A stretch of 13,136 bases of DNA, from the NCBI GenBank assembly GCA_023145575.1, contig JAGLDN010000115.1, positions 1 to 13,136 on the forward strand, read 5' to 3'. Made by a program: the position numbers and the translations under genes. The number at the start of each line of letters is the position of its first letter. Position 1 is the first letter of the stretch. The stretch comes from Psychromonas sp. Lineage in GTDB: Bacteria > Pseudomonadota > Gammaproteobacteria > Enterobacterales > Psychromonadaceae. The notes under the pieces are model-generated. The model did not search any database, was not told the origin of the DNA, and was given only the letters and a program-made list of their open reading frames with translations. This document shows, one piece after another, positions 1 through 6,487 of this stretch.

Positions 1-79
1 TTAGCTATTTAAAGATTAGCTGCGCTAATTCTTGAGTAGGTATCATTAACTAAAAAATGGTAATTATTATATTATTAGA

Positions 80-160
80 CTAAATATCAATAACAGTAAC
101 TATACGGTCCAAATGATACACAGTAAAACATCTTAATTCAAGGCGTAAATTGATGTTCAT
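80..160 (-). CDS. possible 26-residue small ORF
   Basis: A short ATG-to-TAG reading frame of 26 codons is preceded by a strong Shine-Dalgarno sequence (AAAAGGAG, about 6 bases before the ATG). The predicted peptide (starts MNINLRLELRCF) resembles nothing I know and has no signal peptide or clear membrane span. It lies downstream of cysK on the same strand. It could be a small protein, a leader peptide for something beyond the window edge, the truncated start of a lost gene, or chance. Apart from its ribosome binding site there is no support. Confidence 0.2.
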   Translation of the reverse strand: MNINLRLELRCFTVYHLDRIVTVIDI

Positions 161-333
161 CGCGGCTCCTTTTATGAAATTTACAACGCGCGAGTCAGTT
201 GTTTTAAGCAGAAAATAGAAAAGTTATTGATTGTAATCTTTTTCTCTTTTGGATCTTAAGCGTAAGGTAGATCTCATTGAGGAGGCAAGATAACCCTCGG
301 CTCATTAGGTGGATATTTTAGACTTTAATGATG

Positions 334-1281
334 CTAAAACATGCCTTCAAAAAGAGCGGTTGAAAGATAACGTTCACCTGAACTTGGTAATATGACAACA
401 ATGTTTTTATTAGCAAATTCTTCTTGTCTCGCCAGTCTTGCGGCAACGGCAACAGCCGCGCCAGAAGAAATACCCGCAAGGATACCTTCTTCTTTCATTA
501 ATCTTTTTGCCATTTCAATAGCTTCTTCATTTGAGACACTTTCAACACGATCAATTAATGATAAGTCAAATATTTTAGGAATAAATCCAGCACCGATGCC
601 TTGTATTTTATGAGGCCCTGGTTGTATGGGCATACCAGCAAGCGTTTGTGCAATAACTGGAGAGTTTTCAGGCTCAACTGCAACACTAATGATATTTTTG
701 CCTTTAATCTTTTTGATATATTTTGAAACACCAGTAATAGTACCGCCAGTGCCGACACCAGCAATAAAAACGTCAACTTCTCCATCGGTATCATCCCAAA
801 TTTCTGGCCCCGTTGTTGTTACATGAATTTCAGTGTTTGCAGGGTTTTCAAATTGCCTTAATACTAAATATTTATCAGGATCGATTTTCGCAAGTTCATC
901 GGCTTTGTCAATTGCCCCTTTCATTCCGAGTGCGCCATCTGTAAGTATTAAATTTGCACCGAGTGCTATAAGCAGCTTTTGTCTTTCAACGCTCATACTA
1001 TTTGGCATGGTGAGTGTTAATTTATACCCTTTAGCAGCTGCAACATAAGCGAGAGCAATACCCGTATTACCACTTGTTGCTTCCACGAGCTCTACACCCT
1101 TACTAAGTGTTCCGTCTATTTCAGCGGCATTAATCATGCTTACACCAATACGACATTTCACACTAAAACTTGGATTGCGACTTTCGATCTTTGCAAAAAC
1201 ATTCCCACCCGTTACTTTATTTAGGCGAATTAACGGTGTTTTTCCAGCAGTTTGAGAATTGTCGCTGTAAATTTTTGACAT
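334..1281 (-). CDS. cysK: cysteine synthase A (O-acetylserine sulfhydrylase)
   Basis: This PLP enzyme makes L-cysteine from O-acetylserine and sulfide, the last step of assimilatory sulfur incorporation in the cytoplasm. The 315 residues cover the whole fold-type II family. The PLP-binding lysine is Lys42 in the NPSFSVKCRIG motif, the substrate loop TSGNTG is at 69-74, and the phosphate-binding GTGGT is at 177-181. The PGPHKIQGIGAGFIP stretch and the ending SSGERYLSTALF are typical of enterobacterial CysK rather than CysM. The ATG at 1281 has an AAGGA ribosome binding site 7 bases upstream. The gene stands alone, with transposon debris upstream and no clear terminator downstream. CysB control is usual in the family, but I cannot identify a CysB site here. 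Confidence 0.95.
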   Translation of the reverse strand: MSKIYSDNSQTAGKTPLIRLNKVTGGNVFAKIESRNPSFSVKCRIGVSMINAAEIDGTLSKGVELVEATSGNTGIALAYVAAAKGYKLTLTMPNSMSVERQKLLIALGANLILTDGALGMKGAIDKADELAKIDPDKYLVLRQFENPANTEIHVTTTGPEIWDDTDGEVDVFIAGVGTGGTITGVSKYIKKIKGKNIISVAVEPENSPVIAQTLAGMPIQPGPHKIQGIGAGFIPKIFDLSLIDRVESVSNEEAIEMAKRLMKEEGILAGISSGAAVAVAARLARQEEFANKNIVVILPSSGERYLSTALFEGMF

Positions 1282-1319
1282 TGCAAATCCTTATTAAATA
1301 TTCCCCTTACTATTAATTA

Positions 1320-1337
1320 CAGTAAATTATTTTACTG
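1320..1337. promoter_or_regulatory. short inverted repeat in the cysK leader
   Basis: A perfect 7-bp inverted repeat (cagtaaa, 4-base spacer ttat, tttactg) lies 39-56 bases upstream of the cysK start. It could be an operator or a small hairpin in the 5' untranslated region. The arms are AT-rich and short, so chance is quite possible. A second, looser pair (tggtgtc 1360-1366 with gacacca 1390-1396) lies further upstream. Confidence 0.25.
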
Positions 1338-1601
1338 ATGAAAATAAGGAGCTTTAAATTGGTGTCATGTAAAGGGAAAGTTGCGTATCGACACCAGAAA
1401 TGTATTTGTATTGGCGCCAGATCTGTGAAGCTGGCCGTTTATAATGTTTTTATAACTATTTATCGTCAAGATATTAAATCAGCAAGAATATTTGTGATAA
1501 TACACTCGACATGACATTGATCTCTTCATGTGATGATTAGTTACGTTAATTATACCTTAGCACAATTTGCCTTACGGATATTGTTTTTTTACGTTACATT
1601 A

Positions 1602-1800
1602 GTATAGCATTGCCAATAACTCAGGAACAACTGTAATTTCATTTGTTTTAGCATCGGCGGCTGTTTGGCTTAAGATCCGTTGATGCGGGTATCGCCAAAC
1701 GCTGATTTGTGTGAAGCGAATTTTTCGATCTTTTGTTGATCATGAGCGCCGTGCAGTTTGCCATCGATAGAAATAACATCACAACTCGTTACTTTCATTA
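1602..1800 (-). pseudogene. decayed ISAs1-family transposase fragment
   Basis: Reading the minus strand gives two blocks typical of ISAs1-family (H-repeat-associated, DDE) transposases, in different frames. The first is SCDVISIDGK followed by LHGAHDQQK and HKSAF, resembling the family's V-I-IDGKTLR...HMVSAF region. After a stop and a frameshift comes LSQTAADAKTNEITVVPELL, resembling LGQVK-DEKSNEITAIPELL. The first block lacks the Thr after IDGK. The reading frame then ends at about 1602, and the expected IDAMGCQ motif is absent. Neither the N-terminal third, the C-terminal half nor the ends of the element can be found. This is a relic that cannot encode an active enzyme. The family is assigned from remembered motifs. 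Confidence 0.75.
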
Positions 1801-1847
1801 AAGAAGAAATCAAGATTCAATTCTCAAATGCATAGCTTAAATTAGTT

Positions 1848-1886
1848 GGAAAAGTAGCCAGTTGAATATATATTCACTACTTTTCC
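1848..1886. repeat. 10-bp perfect inverted repeat
   Basis: ggaaaagtag (1848-1857) and ctacttttcc (1877-1886) are exact inverted copies separated by 19 bases. They lie between the ISAs1 and IS30 relics, and the right arm ends where recognisable IS30 homology begins. It may be a leftover end of one of the elements or a hairpin; no function is evident. Confidence 0.4.
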
Positions 1887-2067
1887 TGTGACAAGAGATG
1901 CAAATAATGTAAAAACATAAACCATCAAAGCAGACAGTGCTAAAGAATTTGCTAATCATAATGAGGTTTCATAATCGCTGGAATTTGGCTATTTTTTTGC
2001 AGATCTATGCTGTTCGTGGCAGCGAGGGTTGAATGAAAATACCAATGGACTGCTTTGACAATATTGG
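1885..2067 (+). pseudogene. decayed IS30-family transposase fragment
   Basis: One plus-strand frame from about 1885 reads like the catalytic C-terminal part of an IS30-family transposase. It has TIKADSAKEFANHNEV, matching the family's TITADNGKEFA-HE, then YFFADLCCSWQRGLNENTNG followed by QYW, matching YFADPY-SWQRG-NENTNGLLRQYW. Three in-frame stops interrupt it: TAA at 1918, a TAA inside the EVS-SLEFGY stretch, and a TGA at 2056 where CGA (Arg) is expected. The sequence is therefore inactive. Homology stops abruptly after QYW at 2067, exactly where a MITE-like element begins. The N-terminal half is missing. Confidence 0.8.
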
Positions 2068-2135
2068 TCTATACCCCATGTGTCGCAAAAATGCTTTGTC
2101 AGGCTCAAGCTCGATGATCAGAGCAAGGCACAATA

Positions 2136-2164
2136 TTAGGTAATTGTTGATTAGGTAATTGTTG
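2136..2164 (+). repeat. two-copy 15-bp tandem repeat
   Basis: The unit ttaggtaattgttga occurs at 2136-2150 and, less its last base, at 2151-2164. It looks like a recent slippage duplication inside the MITE-like element. Confidence 0.8.
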
Positions 2165-2183
2165 TTCACTTATCGGTTATTGT

Positions 2184-2246
2184 AACGCAGTCTTGGTTTT
2201 CGAGTTTGTGCCCCGCAGGGCAAGTCAACAAGTACCAAGGCGCGTT
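2184..2246. repeat. 63-bp imperfect palindrome
   Basis: Three nested pairs of arms share one centre: aacgc/gcgtt (2184-2188, 2242-2246), cttggt/accaag (2192-2197, 2234-2239) and tgccc/gggca (2209-2213, 2218-2222) around a 4-base loop. As single-stranded DNA or RNA it would fold into a long interrupted hairpin. It has no U-tract, so it is not an obvious intrinsic terminator. Its position in the middle of the MITE-like element suggests it is part of that element. Confidence 0.55.
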
Positions 2247-2274
2247 GTTATAAAGTTTCTATGGGTATATACGT

Positions 2275-2350
2275 CAATTTTATGCCTAGCAACTTGGTGC
2301 TATTTCCCTTGCTGAACTTGCACTTTTACGTCACATGTGTAGAGATATAT
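2275..2350 (+). repeat. 75-bp dispersed repeat, copy A
   Basis: This copy matches 11935-12008 in the same orientation. The first 16 bases (caattttatgcctagc) are identical, ttttacgtcacatg is identical near the end, and one base is inserted or deleted. I count about 14 differences in about 75 columns, roughly 81% identity. It also forms the right end of the MITE-like element. Confidence 0.8.
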
Positions 2351-2398
2351 TTCTTCCAATTTGAGTGATGCACTGACGACTTTGATGTTAACTTTATT

Positions 2399-3346
2399 TT
2401 AATTTTTTAGTCGGTAGATGCGCCGAATAAAGACAAGAGGAAGTAACCATAACACAGCAAAACCTAATGCACTGCCAAATTCAGGATCAGTTTCTATTGT
2501 TTCTCCGCTAATGATGCTGTTTATCCAATCCTGATAATTGCTTATGCGCGTATAAACGCCAGGTGATTGTGGCTGTGCACAACCAAATCCAAAACTGGTT
2601 ATCCCAATCAGTTTACCGTCTAGCGTAATAGGTCCTCCGCTATCACCTTGACAAGTATCTATACCACCATCGCGTAGCCCTGCGCAAAGCATGATTTGGC
2701 CATTAAACACTGTTTTTAGCCAATCAGAACATTGACTGTTTGGGAATACATTAACTTTCGCTGTTTGTAATATGAATGGATAGGCAGGTGAAACATCAGG
2801 ATCACTTTCAGTGTTGCCCCAGCCCCAAATTGTAGCGTCTTGGGTAAGATTTACTGTATCAACGCGTCCGATAGCCTGTGGAGTGGTTTTTGTCACAGGA
2901 ACTTTAAGTTGTAAAAGTGCAATATCTGATTGATTCCCAATAGGTCTATAATATGGATAAATAACAATCTTTTTGACATGGCGTGATTCTTTATTGAGAT
3001 TGTTCGGATCTATGTCATCTGGGTCTATGTTAGTATCCCAATCTGAAATAGCAACCAAAAAAACAGATGTTTTTATTATTTCGTATGGATTTACTCTACT
3101 GTTAACAAGACAATGCGCAGCAGTAACCACCCAATCTTTGTTTATTAATGTGCCAGCACAAAAAGGACCGACCTGACCAGTTTTTGTTATACTCACAATT
3201 TGTGGATTGTCACCGACTTTTGCATCAACTCCACCAATAATGCCTAGTCGACCATGACCTTGAAATGCCTGAAGAGACAATAATGGAAAACATAAGCATA
3301 AAACAAATGCGAAGTGTGTAATTTTTTTAAATGACGTTAATTTCAT
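2399..3346 (-). CDS. secreted trypsin-like serine protease with GlyGly-CTERM-like tail
   Basis: A chymotrypsin-fold (S1/PA clan) endopeptidase. I take the ATG at 3346 as the start because AAGGA lies 7 bases before it; an in-frame ATG at 3364 lacks a ribosome binding site. In the resulting 315 residues a signal peptide (about 1-28) precedes IIGG (36-39). The catalytic triad is His78 (TAAHC), Asp141 (SDIALL) and Ser236 (GDSGGP). Asp230, six residues before the serine, predicts cleavage after Arg or Lys. Residues 291-315 form a small tail: GSALG, a hydrophobic span, then an Arg-rich end (RR, R). This resembles GlyGly-CTERM signals, which in Vibrio VesB-type proteases go with type II secretion and rhombosortase processing. 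The residue before IIGG is Gly, not Arg, so activation may be atypical. It lies 106 bases downstream of the ABC exporter gene. Confidence 0.88.
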   Translation of the reverse strand: MKLTSFKKITHFAFVLCLCFPLLSLQAFQGHGRLGIIGGVDAKVGDNPQIVSITKTGQVGPFCAGTLINKDWVVTAAHCLVNSRVNPYEIIKTSVFLVAISDWDTNIDPDDIDPNNLNKESRHVKKIVIYPYYRPIGNQSDIALLQLKVPVTKTTPQAIGRVDTVNLTQDATIWGWGNTESDPDVSPAYPFILQTAKVNVFPNSQCSDWLKTVFNGQIMLCAGLRDGGIDTCQGDSGGPITLDGKLIGITSFGFGCAQPQSPGVYTRISNYQDWINSIISGETIETDPEFGSALGFAVLWLLPLVFIRRIYRLKN

Positions 3347-3452
3347 AGCAAAGTCCTTTTTCATAAATTTACGCTACATCACCAATATGATAACCATCTG
3401 CCACTTTAAAATGTTCTATTGAACCAAAAGCTTAAATGATGATGGGTATTGT

Positions 3453-5288
3453 TCAATCCACGCCTAAAAATCCACCAGATTGATGTTTCCATAATTTAGA
3501 ATAAATACCATCTTCTTGGATAAGGGAATGATGAGTGCCCTGTTCAATAATTTTTCCTTGATCTATTACTATAAGTTTATCCATTGCCGCTATTGTTGAT
3601 AAACGATGGGCAATGGCAATCACTGTTTTTCCTTGCATTAATTGATACAAACTCTCTTGGATGGCATCTTCTACTTCAGAGTCTAGCGCTGAGGTAGCTT
3701 CATCTAATATTAATATAGGTGCATCTTTTAATAGTACACGCGCAATAGCAATACGTTGTCGCTGTCCGCCAGAGAGTTTAATTCCACGCTCGCCAACTTT
3801 TACATCATAACCTGTATTGCCCTCTAAATCGGTTAAACTCATGATAAAATCATGTGCTTGTGCTTTTTTTGTGGCGCAGATCATTTCTTCATCGTTTGCA
3901 TTGGGGCGACCATATAAAATATTTTCACGAATAGAGCGGTGTAAAAGAGAGCTGTCTTGCGTCACCATGCCAATCTGTAAACGTAAGCTTTCTTGGCGAA
4001 CATCGCTAATGTTTTGACCATCAATTAATATTTTACCGTGCTCAACATCATAAAAACGCAGTAATAAATTAACCAGTGTTGATTTCCCCGATCCAGATCG
4101 TCCAACCAATCCAATTTTTTCGCCTGATTTTATCGTTAAACAAAACTTATCAATAACAACTTGTTTTTTCCCGTAATTAAATTCAACCTGATCGTATATT
4201 ATTTGTGCGGCAGTGACCTGCAAAGGAGTCGCGTTGTGCTTATCTTCAATAATATTAGGTTTTGAAAGCGTATTCATGCCATCAATTGCCGTACCTATAC
4301 TTTCAAATATCGCCGTAACTCCCCACATGACTAATTGTGACATACCTTTCAATCGTAAAGCTAAACTTACCGCAATGGTCATTGCACCAATGGAAATCAG
4401 TCCTTTTATCCAAAATGAAATAGCTAATGCTGCGATAGAAAAGACCAACACACTATTTAATATCTGTACACTAAAAGTGAGGCCTGTTACATAACGCATT
4501 TGTCGAAAGACTGTAATAAGAAAATCTTTCATTCCTTGCTTAGCATACTGAATTTCAGCTTCGGTATGAGCAAATAATTTGACTGTTGTTATGTTTGTAT
4601 AGCTATCTACAATTCGCCCCGTCATTATTGATCTGGCATCTGCTTGCTCTACAGAAACCTTGCGCAAACGTGGTACAATATAAATTTGTATTAATATATA
4701 AATAACAAGCCAACATAACATAGGAATAGCAAGTCGTTGATCCGCCCTTGCAATCATAATAATCATTGCAACAAAATAGACGAGTACATAAACTAGCAAA
4801 TCAAGTAGCTTCATGACGGCTTCACGAATAGCTAACGATGTTTGCATCACTTTAGTTGCAATACGTCCTGCAAAATCGTCTTGATAAAAAGTAACACTTT
4901 GTTTTAACAAATAACGGTGTGCAAGCCAACGAACTGACATTGGGTAATTAGCCAGTAAAGTTTGGTTCACTACCAGTGAATGTAGCAAGGATATTAACGG
5001 GATGACAATCAAAAGTAATAATGCCATGGTCAATAATTTCGTACCTTCATCGTGAAGTAGCGTTGCGGGATTTTTTTTCACCAACCAATCAACAAGTTGC
5101 CCCATAAAACCAAACAAAACAACCTCTGAAATAGCCAGTAATGATGAGAGTATGGTCATTACTATAAGTATCTTCTTATAGCCCTTAGAATAATACAGGC
5201 AAAAGGCGATAAGAGTATTAGGCGGCATTGCAATTTTTTCATTGGTTAATGGAGGAGCTAGGCGTTCAAAAAAGGTTAATATGGACAT
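3453..5288 (-). CDS. type IV ABC exporter, fused membrane and ATPase domains
   Basis: An MsbA/LmrA-like half-transporter that would work as a homodimer in the inner membrane, pumping an unidentified substrate with ATP. About six hydrophobic spans fill the first half, then a complete nucleotide-binding domain: Walker A GRSGSGKS (396-403), Q-loop in VTQDSSLLHRS, signature LSGGQ (505-509), Walker B ILILDEAT (525-532) and H-loop His561. I start at the ATG at 5288 (611 residues). It has AGGGA 5 bases upstream and begins MSILTFFERLAPP, a usual family length. The open frame continues to 5429, giving 47 extra polar, basic residues that look like untranslated leader. No accessory gene indicates the substrate, so lipid, peptide or drug export cannot be separated. 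Confidence 0.9.
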   Translation of the reverse strand: MSILTFFERLAPPLTNEKIAMPPNTLIAFCLYYSKGYKKILIVMTILSSLLAISEVVLFGFMGQLVDWLVKKNPATLLHDEGTKLLTMALLLLIVIPLISLLHSLVVNQTLLANYPMSVRWLAHRYLLKQSVTFYQDDFAGRIATKVMQTSLAIREAVMKLLDLLVYVLVYFVAMIIMIARADQRLAIPMLCWLVIYILIQIYIVPRLRKVSVEQADARSIMTGRIVDSYTNITTVKLFAHTEAEIQYAKQGMKDFLITVFRQMRYVTGLTFSVQILNSVLVFSIAALAISFWIKGLISIGAMTIAVSLALRLKGMSQLVMWGVTAIFESIGTAIDGMNTLSKPNIIEDKHNATPLQVTAAQIIYDQVEFNYGKKQVVIDKFCLTIKSGEKIGLVGRSGSGKSTLVNLLLRFYDVEHGKILIDGQNISDVRQESLRLQIGMVTQDSSLLHRSIRENILYGRPNANDEEMICATKKAQAHDFIMSLTDLEGNTGYDVKVGERGIKLSGGQRQRIAIARVLLKDAPILILDEATSALDSEVEDAIQESLYQLMQGKTVIAIAHRLSTIAAMDKLIVIDQGKIIEQGTHHSLIQEDGIYSKLWKHQSGGFLGVD

Positions 5289-5900
5289 TTTAATCCCTAA
5301 AATAAAAAAATTGGATATTATCCGCCATTCCACATCAAGTCGCTGTTTAAAGTCGCTGTTTAGCTTAAAAGAATAAAACACTTTTCTTTTGAAAAGGTTA
5401 TTGAACCACTTTGGTGTATGTGCGCGCATTAATTGAAAATTTACAGTATCAGTCTATTTATGCAATTCACTACGCCTATTGCGAAGTTGCGGGTACTATA
5501 ACAAATATAACATATTTAGACTAGTTGTTAATACCAACTTAAAATTCAAGCATGTTGTTAGTGTAAATACCTTCGCAAAAACGAAAGCCAGCCCATTTAG
5601 ACACGTTTTTTGTTCTGTAAGTGATTGATTCATATAGAGCGTAAAATTACATTTTGATCTTAAATTGAATTTGGCGAAGGTATTGTAGCGTATACTTCTT
5701 TATTTTACATACCTGCATGCGTCAACTTGGGCAGATGATAGGTATTGTAAAGTGAGCGTTGAGCGTCTTAGCAGAAATAATAAGGCTTGCATTGATCATG
5801 GCACAATACATGTGAATTTAGGCGGAATATCACTCTTAACCATTGTCTGTTGCACTCTTAAATTCATATTAGTCGGGGTGATCAATGAATGTCGTATGGT
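5289..5900. other. intergenic region, no gene supported
   Basis: About 610 bases lie between the ABC exporter start and the Nudix gene end. Both neighbours are on the minus strand. The only clear structure is the inverted-repeat-bounded stretch at 5566-5684. A small direct repeat, cactcttaa at 5831-5839 and 5853-5861, is also present. Translations of 5690-5890 show short open stretches with stops on both strands and nothing I recognise. It may hold more transposon debris and must contain the exporter promoter. Confidence 0.6.
5566..5684. mobile_element. 119-bp MITE-like element
   Basis: Bounded by an 11-bp perfect inverted repeat: aataccttcgc at 5566-5576 and gcgaaggtatt at 5674-5684. Allowing one unpaired base, the pairing extends inward over aaaa/tttt. 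The repeat contains TA just outside ccttcgc and gcgaagg, which would fit the TA target duplication of IS630/mariner-type elements. The interior has no reading frame of note. It is a candidate miniature transposon in the leader region of the ABC exporter; no second copy was found in this window. Confidence 0.4.
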
Positions 5901-6470
5901 TTAAAAATAGGAACTTAATGTATTAATTATCTGTGCTGTTACGCCCCAAATTAGGTGGCTTTTATAAATGATGCAGTAGGTTGTAACGGGTTTTCCATGA
6001 CGCATTAAGTTGATTTCTTGCGTGTTATCTTTATTTAATAAAAAACTAAGCGGCACTTCAAAGGTACTTTGAACTTCATTTGTATTTATTTTAATGTGAT
6101 GCTTATTATCAACAAAAGCGAGGTACGGGTAAACGATGTAATTGCTGCTGGTAATTAGTTTAGGCAAGCTTGCAAACACATTGATGTAGTTAGCATCGAT
6201 GCCAATTTCTTCTTTTGTTTCGCGTAATGCGGTGTCTTTTAATGTGATGTCATTAGCCTCGAGCCCCCCCCCAGGGAAGCTAATTTGTCCTGCGTGATGG
6301 TGCAAGTGCTCTGCCCTTACTGTTAAAATAACATATAGCTGAGTTTTTCGTTCGACGAGTGATATCAAAATGGCAGCTTTTTTATAGCCTCGTTTTTTAT
6401 TAAATGTGGCTTTAATATGATGATGCGGGTGGTACAATAAAAAATGGTGTAGAAATGTTTGCTTATTCAT
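5901..6470 (-). CDS. nudL: Nudix hydrolase, NudL-type coenzyme A pyrophosphatase
   Basis: A 189-residue Nudix protein. The sequence ILTVRAEHLHHHAGQISFPGG (about 48-68) followed by ALRETKEEIGI (81-91) is the hallmark of the NudL/YeaB branch (UPF0035), which also carries an upstream LLTxR...HxGQIxFPGG signature. Family members are thought to hydrolyse CoA and its derivatives to 3',5'-ADP and phosphopantetheine, using the glutamates of the REXXEE helix to bind metal; here these are Glu84, Glu87 and Glu88. A GGAAGG ribosome binding site precedes the ATG. It starts 17 bases after cmoB and probably shares its transcript. Gly67-Gly69 are coded by an unbroken run of nine G, so a one-base slip would destroy the active site. 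The exact substrate is inferred. Confidence 0.85.
   Translation of the reverse strand: MNKQTFLHHFLLYHPHHHIKATFNKKRGYKKAAILISLVERKTQLYVILTVRAEHLHHHAGQISFPGGGLEANDITLKDTALRETKEEIGIDANYINVFASLPKLITSSNYIVYPYLAFVDNKHHIKINTNEVQSTFEVPLSFLLNKDNTQEINLMRHGKPVTTYCIIYKSHLIWGVTAQIINTLSSYF
6264..6272 (-). repeat. G9 homopolymer (C9 on plus strand) in nudL
   Basis: Nine consecutive C on the plus strand encode three glycine codons of the Nudix motif. It stands out in an AT-rich gene. The surrounding protein aligns without gap to the family, so the present length is the in-frame one. Confidence 0.9.
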
Positions 6471-6487
6471 TGCACCCTTCCACTTTT

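Larger units (their letters stand above)
2068..2348. mobile_element. MITE-like element with imperfect terminal inverted repeats
   Basis: The left end (tctataccccatgtgtcgca, from 2068) recurs inverted at the right end, whose complement reads tctacacatgtgacgtaaaa from about 2348. Over 27 ungapped positions, from the ccatgtg to the tcag, about 19 match. The element starts at the exact point where IS30 coding homology breaks off. Inside are a 15-bp tandem duplication (2136-2164) and a 63-bp imperfect palindrome (2184-2246). It holds no plausible gene. The right end belongs to a 75-bp repeat that recurs at 11935-12008. I infer a non-autonomous insertion, since no parent transposase or clear target duplication is visible. 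Confidence 0.5.

Noticed and set aside
626..1048. Plus-strand ORFs over cysK and similar opposite-strand ORFs over other genes
   Set aside because: They are antisense shadows of well-supported genes, without translation signals or family resemblance.
251..1677. ggatcttaagc at 251-261 repeated inverted at 1667-1677
   Set aside because: An 11-base match is expected by chance many times in 13 kb when both strands are compared, and the flanks do not extend it.
2184..2250. Palindrome as an integron attC site
   Set aside because: The outer arms do not give the RYYYAAC and GTTRRRY core sequences, and there is no cassette ORF arrangement or integrase in the window.
2166..2258. Minus-strand open stretch of 30 codons containing WYLLTCPAGHKLENQDC, reminiscent of a cysteine-rich protein end
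   Set aside because: It has no start codon or ribosome binding site, a stop lies directly upstream, and it coincides with the palindrome of the MITE-like element, which constrains the sequence by itself. It could be a gene tail, but I cannot support it.
3347..3364. Upstream ATG at 3364 as protease start
   Set aside because: It lacks a ribosome binding site, while the ATG at 3346 has AAGGA at ideal distance and starts a clean signal peptide.
5289..5429. 47-residue N-terminal extension of the ABC exporter
   Set aside because: The ATG at 5288 has a ribosome binding site and gives the usual family start and length; the extension is polar and basic with no family resemblance.
5690..5890. Possible transposase debris between the ABC exporter and nudL
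   Set aside because: Translations in the frames I tried show stops and no motif I can match to a family.
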